From Acidimicrobiaceae bacterium (GTDB lineage Bacteria > Actinomycetota > Acidimicrobiia > Acidimicrobiales > Ilumatobacteraceae): a DNA stretch of 64,000 bases. The position numbers and the translations under genes were made by a program. Under the pieces are notes generated by a model, which ran no database searches, was not told where the DNA came from, and saw only the letters and a list, made by a program, of their open reading frames with translations. Below are positions 26,661 through 34,394 of this stretch, in pieces; within the stretch, counting starts at the first letter, position 1, and each line of letters starts with the position of its first letter. The stretch covers positions 1 through 64,000 of the forward strand of contig JACJWG010000007.1 in the NCBI GenBank assembly GCA_020637235.1. Direction: 5' to 3'.

Positions 26661-28529
26661 ATGCAATCTCCCCGCGCGACGACGGCCGCCGCCCGCCGGG
26701 CCGGCGCGCTCCTCGCCCTGATCGGCGCGCTCTCCGGCGCGCTCCCGGTCTCTGCCGCGGCGACCGCCGCGACCGCGTCACCGGCGACCGCATCGACGGC
26801 ACCGATCGACGTCGTCGTGCGAGCCCGGCCGGGGCAGGTGCTGGCGGCGCAGCGGCTCGTGGTCGAGCTCGGCGGATCGGTGGCGGCCGCGCTGCCGATC
26901 ATCGAGGGGTTCGCCGGAACGATCCCGGACGCCGCTCTGGCGACGCTGCAGGCATCGGCTGCCGTGCTGTCGGTCACCCCTGACGCCGCCGTCGTCCCGA
27001 ACTCGGCGTCGCACGGCGACCGCCGCGACGACGCCGTCTCGCCGCTCGGCTACCGCGTCGACGACACCGGCTCGCTCCACGCGATCGCCCGGATCACCGG
27101 TGCCGACCGGCTGTGGGAGGCCGGCTTCACCGGGCAGGGCGTCGATGTCGCGGTGATCGACACCGGCGTGGCCCGGGTGCCCGGTCTCGACCGGCCCGGC
27201 AAGGTGCTCGACGGTCCCGACCTGTCGTTCGACTCGGTCGAGCCGACGCTGGTCTCGAACGACGCCTTCGGGCACGGCACCCACATGGCGAGCATCATCG
27301 CCGGCTCCGACGTCGCACCCGGCACATCGTGGCGCCGGTGTCGCACCTGCACCGGCCGCAGCGCCTACACCGACACGACGAAGTTCGTCGGCATCGCTCC
27401 GGATGCACGCATCATCAACGTCAAGGTGGGTGCCCACGACGGCGCCGTCGACGTGTCGCAGGTGATCGCCGCGATCGACTGGGTGGTCCAGCACCGCGAC
27501 GACCCGGGCATCGACATCCGGGTGCTCAACCTCAGCTTCGGCACCGACTCCGTCCAGGACCCGAGCCTCGACCCGCTGGTGTACGCCGCCGAGCAGGCAT
27601 GGAAGGCCGGCATCGTCGTCGTCGCCTCGTCGGGCAACGACGGCGTGGCGGCGAGCGGACTCGCCGTCCCGGCGGCCTCGCCGGCGATCATCGCCGTCGG
27701 GGCGAGCGATCCCCGGGGCACCATCCGCACGTCGGACGACTCGATTCCCGACTTCGCCCAGCACGGCAACGCCGGCCGCGGCGTCGACGTGGTGGCACCC
27801 GGGGTCTCCGTGATCGGGCTGGCGGTGCCCGGCGGGTTCATCGACACCCAGGTCGGCACCGGCAAGGTGGGCGACCGCTTCCAGCGGGCGAGCGGCACCA
27901 GCCAGGCCACGGCCGTGGTGAGCGGTCTCGTCGCCCTCGTGATCTCCCGGCATCCGACCGCCACCCCGGACATGGTGAAGGCGTACCTCACCGGCTCGGC
28001 GGAGCACGTGCGCTACCGGTGGGACCGAGGCAGCCGCCGCCACCGGGTGTCGCCGGATCGCTGGGACGCCGGCGCGGGTTCGGCCCACGTGGGCGGGCGG
28101 ACGAAGATGACGCCGGTGCCGTCGGTCGTGCCCGCCGGCACCGGGCTCGGCAGCCTCGAGGCGGCACGCGGGTCGTACCACGTCACCGACGGCACGACCG
28201 AGCTCGTCGGCGAGATCGACATCTTCGGCGCACCGTGGGACCCGGCCGCGTGGACGGTGCTCAGCGCCACCGGCACGGCCTGGACCGGCGGCGTGTGGAA
28301 CGGCACCGTGTGGAGCGGCGACGGCTGGGGCGCCGACGGCTGGATCGACGTCCCCTGGACCGGCACCGACTGGACCGGGTCGCCATGGGACGGGGGCCGC
28401 TGGAAGGACGCGATCTGGGACGGCGGCCGGTGGAAGAACACCGTCTGGGACGGCGGCCGGTGGAAGAGCACGGTGTGGGAGGGCGGCCGCTGGAAGGGCG
28501 TCATCTGGGCCAGCGCCGTGTGGGAGTGA
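26661..28529 (+). CDS. Secreted subtilisin-like (S8) protease with Trp-pentapeptide tail, module 2
   Basis: 622 residues from ATG 26661, with GGAG about 8 nt upstream. Signal peptide (ARRAGALLALIGALSGALPVSA), propeptide (~48-115, IDVVVRARPGQ), and S8 domain with Asp167, His208 and Ser414, each offset by 10 from module 1, all present. The core is highly similar to module 1 (DTGVARVPGLDRPGKVLDG, FGHGTHMASIIAG). The tail again has 17 Trp-centred pentapeptides, here shifting to an alternating ten-residue pattern with G-R-W-K and T-V-W-D/E-G. One base separates it from the downstream GGDEF-EAL start, so the two are surely co-transcribed. Confidence 0.92.
   Translation: MQSPRATTAAARRAGALLALIGALSGALPVSAAATAATASPATASTAPIDVVVRARPGQVLAAQRLVVELGGSVAAALPIIEGFAGTIPDAALATLQASAAVLSVTPDAAVVPNSASHGDRRDDAVSPLGYRVDDTGSLHAIARITGADRLWEAGFTGQGVDVAVIDTGVARVPGLDRPGKVLDGPDLSFDSVEPTLVSNDAFGHGTHMASIIAGSDVAPGTSWRRCRTCTGRSAYTDTTKFVGIAPDARIINVKVGAHDGAVDVSQVIAAIDWVVQHRDDPGIDIRVLNLSFGTDSVQDPSLDPLVYAAEQAWKAGIVVVASSGNDGVAASGLAVPAASPAIIAVGASDPRGTIRTSDDSIPDFAQHGNAGRGVDVVAPGVSVIGLAVPGGFIDTQVGTGKVGDRFQRASGTSQATAVVSGLVALVISRHPTATPDMVKAYLTGSAEHVRYRWDRGSRRHRVSPDRWDAGAGSAHVGGRTKMTPVPSVVPAGTGLGSLEAARGSYHVTDGTTELVGEIDIFGAPWDPAAWTVLSATGTAWTGGVWNGTVWSGDGWGADGWIDVPWTGTDWTGSPWDGGRWKDAIWDGGRWKNTVWDGGRWKSTVWEGGRWKGVIWASAVWE
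28275..28526 (+). repeat. 17 in-frame Trp-centred pentapeptide repeats (module 2)
   Basis: Also 252 bp = 84 residues: 16 full units plus A-V-W-E. Unit 2 (G-V-W-N-G), unit 4 (D-G-W) and unit 7 (T-D-W) line up with module 1. Units 8-15 alternate between S-P/A-I/T-V-W-D/E-G and G-R-W-K-x, a ten-residue super-period. Confidence 0.92.
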
Positions 28530-28530
28530 C

Positions 28531-31155
28531 GTGGAGCTCTGCGTCGCCCCGCCCCTGACGGTGCCGTCGCTCCGGCACCGGGCACACCTCGTGACCACGC
28601 TGCTGACGATCGGGCTCGTCTCGATCTCGGCGGCCGGCCTCGTGCTCGGCGACCTCCTGCACGGCGGCGCCCACCCCCACGACGTCGGCTGGTGGATCAT
28701 CGCCGTCGTCGCCATCGTGTCGCTCACCGTCGAGTTCGACGTCGAGTACCGCCGTGACGTGTTCAGCTTCACCTTCAGCGAGATCGTCCTCGTCCTCGGC
28801 CTGTTCCTCACCTCGCCGGTGCACCTGGTGATCGGACGCCTCGCGGGTGAACTCGCGTACGTCGCGTGGCGGCGCGAGCCGTGGCGCAAGGTCGGGCTCA
28901 ACCTCGCGACGTCGCTCGCCGAGCTCACCACCTTGCTGCTCGTGTGCCGCTCGCTCGGTGGCGTGGACGATCCGATGCACCCCGGGCAGTGGCTGGTGTC
29001 GCTGGCGGGTGTGGTGGCCGCCGACCTGGTGGGCTTCGCCGTCGTGTACGCCGTGATCCGGCTGCACGGCGGCCCGATCCGTGCCTCGTCGATCGTCGCG
29101 ATCGGGGTGTTCACCGCACCGGTGAACACGAGCTTCGGGCTCGTGATCGCGATCCTGTGGGTGACGATCCCCGTGGGCACCCTGCTGCTGACGGGCGTCG
29201 GCGCGTTCCTGGTGCTGTCGTACCACTCGTACACCAGCCTGCGGCAGCGGTTCGAGAGCCTGTCGTTGCTGTACGACTTCACCCGGCTGGTGAGCGGCGC
29301 CCAACGGCCCGACGCCGTGCTGGAGGCGATGCTCGCCCAGGCCAAGGACCTGTTGCGCGCCGAACGCGCCGAGATCTGGCTGCGCGAGGACGACTCGATG
29401 CTCTGCCTGGCGGTCGAGGACGACCGGCGGGCCGCCGGCGAGGTGAGCGCCGAACTCGCCGCGGCGGTGGAGCGGTGGTTCGCCGCGGTGCCCGGCGCCT
29501 CGATCATCGGGCGTCGACGGGCCGAACTCGCACCGGGTGCCGTGAGCGACTCGCTCGCGTCGATCACCGCGATCACGTCAGCGCTCGGCGCGTTCGACGG
29601 GATCGTGGCGCCGATCACCGAATCGGGACAGGTCGTCGGCCTCGTCGCCGTCGTCAACCGCCTCGGCGAGGTGAACCGCTTTCAGGAGAGCGACCGCACC
29701 ATGTTCGCCACCCTCGCCAACCACGCCAGCGTCGCACTCGAGAACGGCCGCCTGATCGACCGTCTCCACCACGAAGCACGACTCCGCGAACACGAAGCCC
29801 TCCACGACGCACTCACCGCACTCCCCAACCGGGTCATGCTGGCCGATCGGTTGCATCACGAGCTGGGTGCGATCCACGGCACCGACCGGGCGCTCGCGGT
29901 GGCGCTGATGGACCTCGACGGGTTCAAGGAGGTCAACGACACCCTCGGGCACCACGCCGGCGACATCGTGCTCGTCGAGGTCGCCCGGCGGCTGGCGCTC
30001 GCCGCCACCGATGCGGCGCTCGTCGCCCGGCTCGGCGGCGACGAGTTCGCCATCCTCGTGACCCACACGGCCGACCGCGGCGAGCTGGACGCGATGGCGC
30101 GGCGTGTGCGGGCGGCGCTGTCGCACCCGCTGACGATCGAGGGGGTGCGGGTCAACATCAGCGCGAGTGTGGGCCTCGCGCTGGCCCCCGACGACGCGAT
30201 CGACGCGCCGACGCTCATGCAACGCGCGGACGTCGCGATGTACGGCGCCAAGGCCGGCCACGGCAACGGGGTCGCGTTCTACGAACCGATCCGTGACGAC
30301 AACAGTCCCCGGCGCCTCGCACTGGCCACCGATCTGCGCGCCGCGATCGGCGCAGGACAGCTGAACCTCGTGTTCCAACCGAAGGCCCGCCTCACCGACG
30401 ACGACGTCATCGGGTTCGAGGCGCTCGTGCGCTGGCGTCATCCCGAGCTCGGACAGGTGTTCCCCGACGAGTTCATCCCCATCGCCGAACGCACCGGCAT
30501 CATCTCCGACCTCACGGTCTGGGTGCTCGGCGCCGCCGTGGCCCAGATGGCGCAGTGGCATCGCAGCGGCCATCGGTGGTCGGTCGCGGTGAACGTCGCC
30601 ATGCGCAACCTGCTCGACGACGACTTCGCCGCCCTCGTGCACGACATCCTCGACCGTCACGAGTGCGATCCGTCGCAGCTGACGCTCGAGATCACCGAGA
30701 CCAGCGTGATGACCGACACGGCCCGGACGATCGAGGTGCTGGCCCGGCTGGCCGAGCTCGGGGTGCGCCTCTCGGTCGACGACTTCGGCACCGGGTACTC
30801 CTCGCTCAGCTACCTCCAGCAACTGCCCGTCGAGGAGCTGAAGATCGACAAGTGTTTCGTGCGCGACATGCTCACCGACGCCAGTGCGGAGGCGATCGTG
30901 CGCAGCGTGCTCGACCTGGCCGGCAACCTGCGGCTGCGGGTGGTGGCCGAAGGTGTCGAGGACCGCCAGACCTGGGAGCGGCTGCGCCAGCTCGGTTGTC
31001 AGGTCGCGCAGGGCTACGTGATGTCGCGCCCCATGCCACCCGGCGACGTCGAGCCCTGGTACCGGACGATGCGTCGCGAGTGGTCGGGCACGGGGGACGC
31101 CGTGTCGCCCCACGCCACCCCCGCGCTGGTGCCCGCCGGCGGCACGGGGAGCTGA
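28531..31155 (+). CDS. Membrane GAF-GGDEF-EAL protein, module 2
   Basis: 874 residues from GTG 28531, 1 bp after the protease stop. Architecture as in module 1: about six membrane spans (~20-240, F-S-F-T-F-S-E-I-V-L-V-L-G), a GAF-like domain, GGDEF intact at ~502, EAL intact at ~630 with VDDFGTGYSSL and AEGVED. The RxxD product-inhibition site is missing. It has an extra short C-terminal tail (WYRTMRREWSGTGDA...). It probably adjusts cyclic-di-GMP in response to something sensed by the membrane or GAF domain, in step with the protease encoded just before it. Confidence 0.92.
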   Translation: MELCVAPPLTVPSLRHRAHLVTTLLTIGLVSISAAGLVLGDLLHGGAHPHDVGWWIIAVVAIVSLTVEFDVEYRRDVFSFTFSEIVLVLGLFLTSPVHLVIGRLAGELAYVAWRREPWRKVGLNLATSLAELTTLLLVCRSLGGVDDPMHPGQWLVSLAGVVAADLVGFAVVYAVIRLHGGPIRASSIVAIGVFTAPVNTSFGLVIAILWVTIPVGTLLLTGVGAFLVLSYHSYTSLRQRFESLSLLYDFTRLVSGAQRPDAVLEAMLAQAKDLLRAERAEIWLREDDSMLCLAVEDDRRAAGEVSAELAAAVERWFAAVPGASIIGRRRAELAPGAVSDSLASITAITSALGAFDGIVAPITESGQVVGLVAVVNRLGEVNRFQESDRTMFATLANHASVALENGRLIDRLHHEARLREHEALHDALTALPNRVMLADRLHHELGAIHGTDRALAVALMDLDGFKEVNDTLGHHAGDIVLVEVARRLALAATDAALVARLGGDEFAILVTHTADRGELDAMARRVRAALSHPLTIEGVRVNISASVGLALAPDDAIDAPTLMQRADVAMYGAKAGHGNGVAFYEPIRDDNSPRRLALATDLRAAIGAGQLNLVFQPKARLTDDDVIGFEALVRWRHPELGQVFPDEFIPIAERTGIISDLTVWVLGAAVAQMAQWHRSGHRWSVAVNVAMRNLLDDDFAALVHDILDRHECDPSQLTLEITETSVMTDTARTIEVLARLAELGVRLSVDDFGTGYSSLSYLQQLPVEELKIDKCFVRDMLTDASAEAIVRSVLDLAGNLRLRVVAEGVEDRQTWERLRQLGCQVAQGYVMSRPMPPGDVEPWYRTMRREWSGTGDAVSPHATPALVPAGGTGS
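29238..29834 (+). repeat. GGDEF-EAL paralogue patch, copy 2
   Basis: Partner of 24532-25101. It contains a 147-bp identical block and a 240-bp block with 6 mismatches. The copies fall in the GAF N-terminus and in the GAF-GGDEF junction. Confidence 0.92.
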
Positions 31156-31167
31156 GCCGGCGGCGCG

Positions 31168-31173
31168 TAACCT
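31168..31173 (+). promoter_or_regulatory. -10 box for leaderless TetR transcript
   Basis: TAACCT lies 7 nt before GTG 31181, in the 25-bp gap after the GGDEF-EAL gene. No ribosome site is seen. Confidence 0.5.
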
Positions 31174-31180
31174 GCGGTGC

Positions 31181-31828
31181 GTGCCCCGCATGTCCCCTGC
31201 TGCGCGCCGTGAGGCGATCGTCGACGCCGCGCTCCGAGTGGCCCGCCGCAAGGGGCTCGGCACCACCACCGTGCGCGACGTGGCGGCCGAGCTCGGCTGC
31301 TCGAGCGGTTTGATCCACCACTACTTCACGTCGATGGACGAGGTGCTCGCTGCGGCGTTCGACACCGTGGCACAGCACGACCTCGCCGCCACGGAGGCCG
31401 CCGTCGGCGCCGCGCCCACGCCCACCGAGCAGCTCCTCGCGTTCTTCGCCGCGTACACCCGCACCGACGACACGGGCTCGTCGCAGCTCTGGCTCGACGC
31501 ATGGGCGGAATCCGCCCGCCACCCGGCGCTCGGCGCCACGTCGCGGCGGTCGAACGTGGCCTGGCAACGGCTGCTCGCCGGCATCGTCGAGCGCGGGGTC
31601 GGCGACGGCGACTTCCGCTGCGACGACCCGGACGGGGCAGCGTGGCGTCTGGTGTCGCTGATCGACGGGCTCACGGTGCAGAACGTGGCCCACGGCTCGC
31701 TGCTCGCGCACCACGCGATCATCGACTGGACCTTCACCACCACCGAGCACGAACTCGACCTGCCCCACGGCACCTTGCCGCGACCGGCGGCGGCGCCGGA
31801 ACGCCCGATCCGTCTGGAGACCGCATGA
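31181..31828 (+). CDS. TetR-family regulator (BetI-like C-terminus)
   Basis: 215 residues. The helix-turn-helix is at residues ~8-55 (AIVDAALRVARRKGLGTTTVRDVAAELGCS, then GLIHHYFTSMDEVL). The ligand domain has the D-A-W-A-E-S motif seen in BetI-type regulators of choline/betaine-related pathways. That fits the downstream gene, a sarcosine/dimethylglycine dehydrogenase whose ATG overlaps this stop (ATGA). I infer that it represses its own operon and responds to a betaine-pathway metabolite. Confidence 0.85.
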   Translation: MPRMSPAARREAIVDAALRVARRKGLGTTTVRDVAAELGCSSGLIHHYFTSMDEVLAAAFDTVAQHDLAATEAAVGAAPTPTEQLLAFFAAYTRTDDTGSSQLWLDAWAESARHPALGATSRRSNVAWQRLLAGIVERGVGDGDFRCDDPDGAAWRLVSLIDGLTVQNVAHGSLLAHHAIIDWTFTTTEHELDLPHGTLPRPAAAPERPIRLETA

Positions 31829-34284
31829 CCGCACCCACCCTGCCCAGCCGCGCTCGCGTGGTCGTCGTGGGAGGAGGGATCATCGGCACCTCGGTCGCCT
31901 ATCACCTGGCCCACGCGGGCTGGCGCGACGTGGTGCTCGTCGAACGCGACCAGCTCACCTCGGGCACCACCTGGCACGCCGCCGGGCTGATGGTCACGTT
32001 CGGGTCGACGAGCGAGACCTCCACGTCGATGCGGCAGTACACCCGCGACCTGTACGCACGGTTGGAGGCCGAGACCGGCCTGGCCACCGGCTTCAAGCCG
32101 GTGGGGTTCATCGAGCTCGCCTGCGACGCCGACCGGCTCGAGGAGTACCGGCGGGTGTCGGCATTCAACCGCCACTGTGGCGTCGACGTGCACGAGATCT
32201 CGGCCCGCGAGGTGGCCGAGATGTTCCCGATCGCCCGCACCGACGACGTGCTCGCCGGGTTCTACGTGCCCGACGACGGCCGCGTGAACCCGGTGGACGT
32301 GACGATGTCGATGGCCAAGGGTGCTCGACAGCAGGGCGCCACGATCGTGCAGGGCGTCAGCGTGATCGACGTCCTGTCGGCGGGCGGGCGCGTCACCGGT
32401 GTCGTCACCGACCACGGCACGATCGAGTGCGAGTACGTCGTCAACTGCGCCGGGATGTGGGCCCGCCAGCTGGGTGAGCGCCACGGTGTGAACGTGCCGC
32501 TGCAGGCGGCCGAGCACTACTACCTGATCACCGAGCAGATCGCGGGCATGGACGGCTCGTGGCCGGTGATCGAGGACCCGGGCAGTTACGGCTACTACCG
32601 CGAAGAGGTCGGTGGGCTGATGATCGGCCTGTTCGAGCCGGTGTGCGCGCCGTGGCAGGTGGAGGGCATCCCCGCCGATTCGTCGTTCACGTCGCTGCCG
32701 CCCGACTGGGACCGGATGGGGCCGTACCTCGAGCGGGCGATGAGCCGGGTGCCGATCAGCAGCGAGATCGGCATCCACACGTTCTTCTGCGGCCCGGAGA
32801 GCTTCACGCCCGACCTCGCGCCGGTCGTCGGCGAGTCGCCCGAGCTGCGCGGCTACTTCGTGTGCGCCGGCCTCAACTCGATCGGCATCCTCACCGGCGG
32901 CGGGCTCGGCCGTGTGATGGCCAACTGGGTGATGACCGGGCAGCCCGACGTCGACGTCACCGGGTTCCACATCGACCGGCTGCACACCTACCAGGCCAAC
33001 CCCGAATACCGGCGCACCCGCACCGTCGAATCGCTCGGCATGGTGTACCAGTGCCACTACCCCAACCGCTCGATGCAGACCGCGCGTGGGGCCAAGCGCT
33101 CACCGCTGCACGACCGGCTGGCCGCCGAGGGCGCGTCCTTCAAGGACGTCAGCGGTTGGGAGGGTGCCGACTGGTACGCCGGCCGTGGCGTCACGCCCGA
33201 TCCGGGTGCGCTCACCTGGCGTCGCCCGGCGTTCTGGTCGCGCTGGGAGGCCGAGCACCGCGCGTGCCGCGAGGGCGTGATCGTGATGGACATGTCGTTC
33301 ATGTCGAAGTTCCGGGTGCAGGGCCGCGAGGCCGGCGCCGTGCTCGACCGGTTGTCGGCCAACGCCGTGAACGGCGAGACCGGGCAGATCACCTACACCC
33401 AGTGGCTGAACGACGCAGGCACGCTGGAGGCCGATCTCACCGTCACCAAGCTCGGCGACGACGACTTCTTCGTGGTGGCCACCGACACCGCGCATCGTCA
33501 CGTGCACACCCGTCTGCGCCGTCACACCGAGCCGCACCACGCGTTCGTCACCGACGTCACCTCCGGATTCGCGCAGATCAACGTGCAGGGTCCGCGGTCG
33601 CGCGAGTTGTTGCAGGCGATCACCACGGCCGACCTGTCGAACGAGGCCTTCCCGTTCCGCACCGCCCGCGAGATCGACCTCGGCTTCGCTCGCGTGCTGT
33701 GCGTGCGGATCACGTATCTCGGCGAACTCGGCTACGAGCTGTACGTGCCCACCGAGCAGGCGGTGCACGTCTACGAGCGGATCGTCGCCGCCGGCGAACC
33801 GGTCGGCCTGCGCCACGCCGGGTTGAAAGCGCTCGCGTCGTTGCGGATGGAGAAGGGCTACCGCGACTACGGCCACGACATCGACAACACCGACGGCGTG
33901 CTCGAGGCAGGGCTGGGGTTCGCGGTGGCGCTCGACAAGCCCGGTGGTTTCATCGGGCGCGAGGCGGTGCTCGCCCGGAAGGCCGCAGGTCCGCTGACGC
34001 GGCGATTGGTGCAGGTGCAGCTCACCGATCCCGAGCCCCTGATGTTCCACGCCGAGGTGGTGCACCGCGACGGTGTGCCCGTCGGGTACGTGCGCGCCGC
34101 GAGCTACGGCCACACCCTCGGTGGTGCGGTCGGCCTGGCGATGGTGGACGCCGGTGACGCCACGGTCACCGAGGACTGGCTGTCGACCGGCACCTGGACC
34201 GTCGACGTCGCCGGCGTGCACGTCCCGGCGATCGCCTCGATGCGCCCCCTGTACGACCCCACCAACACGAAGATCCGCAGCTGA
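31825..34284 (+). CDS. FAD-dependent sarcosine/dimethylglycine dehydrogenase (DAO + GcvT domains)
   Basis: 819 residues. The N-terminal DAO domain starts with the FAD-binding VVVGGGIIGTSVAYHLA. S-G-T-T-W-H-A-A-G-L contains the His that carries covalent FAD in mammalian SARDH/DMGDH. The C-terminal ~370 residues are GcvT-like (folate-binding): F-R-V-Q-G-R-E-A and a terminal L-Y-D-P-T-N-T-K-I-R-S. The predicted reaction is oxidative N-demethylation of sarcosine or dimethylglycine with methylene transfer to tetrahydrofolate. No second subunit is nearby. The exact substrate cannot be fixed from sequence. Confidence 0.85.
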   Translation: MTAPTLPSRARVVVVGGGIIGTSVAYHLAHAGWRDVVLVERDQLTSGTTWHAAGLMVTFGSTSETSTSMRQYTRDLYARLEAETGLATGFKPVGFIELACDADRLEEYRRVSAFNRHCGVDVHEISAREVAEMFPIARTDDVLAGFYVPDDGRVNPVDVTMSMAKGARQQGATIVQGVSVIDVLSAGGRVTGVVTDHGTIECEYVVNCAGMWARQLGERHGVNVPLQAAEHYYLITEQIAGMDGSWPVIEDPGSYGYYREEVGGLMIGLFEPVCAPWQVEGIPADSSFTSLPPDWDRMGPYLERAMSRVPISSEIGIHTFFCGPESFTPDLAPVVGESPELRGYFVCAGLNSIGILTGGGLGRVMANWVMTGQPDVDVTGFHIDRLHTYQANPEYRRTRTVESLGMVYQCHYPNRSMQTARGAKRSPLHDRLAAEGASFKDVSGWEGADWYAGRGVTPDPGALTWRRPAFWSRWEAEHRACREGVIVMDMSFMSKFRVQGREAGAVLDRLSANAVNGETGQITYTQWLNDAGTLEADLTVTKLGDDDFFVVATDTAHRHVHTRLRRHTEPHHAFVTDVTSGFAQINVQGPRSRELLQAITTADLSNEAFPFRTAREIDLGFARVLCVRITYLGELGYELYVPTEQAVHVYERIVAAGEPVGLRHAGLKALASLRMEKGYRDYGHDIDNTDGVLEAGLGFAVALDKPGGFIGREAVLARKAAGPLTRRLVQVQLTDPEPLMFHAEVVHRDGVPVGYVRAASYGHTLGGAVGLAMVDAGDATVTEDWLSTGTWTVDVAGVHVPAIASMRPLYDPTNTKIRS

Positions 34285-34288
34285 CCCC

Positions 34289-34374
34289 CGCCCACCCGAG
34301 TGCCAGCCGCCCACCCGAGTGCCAGCCGCCCACCCGAGGGTTCCGGGCACCCCCGGGTGTGCTCGTGGCACTCG
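34289..34374. repeat. 19-bp tandem repeat (2.6 copies) inside an intergenic inverted repeat
   Basis: CGCCCACCCGAGTGCCAGC repeats at 34289 and 34308, with a partial copy at 34327. CGAGTGCCA in the repeats can pair with TGGCACTCG at 34366-34374, and CACCCG/CGGGTG pairs lie inside. It occupies the gap after the dehydrogenase gene and may act as a terminator or be an intergenic mobile repeat. Confidence 0.75.
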
Positions 34375-34394
34375 GATGACGTCCGGGTCGTGCG

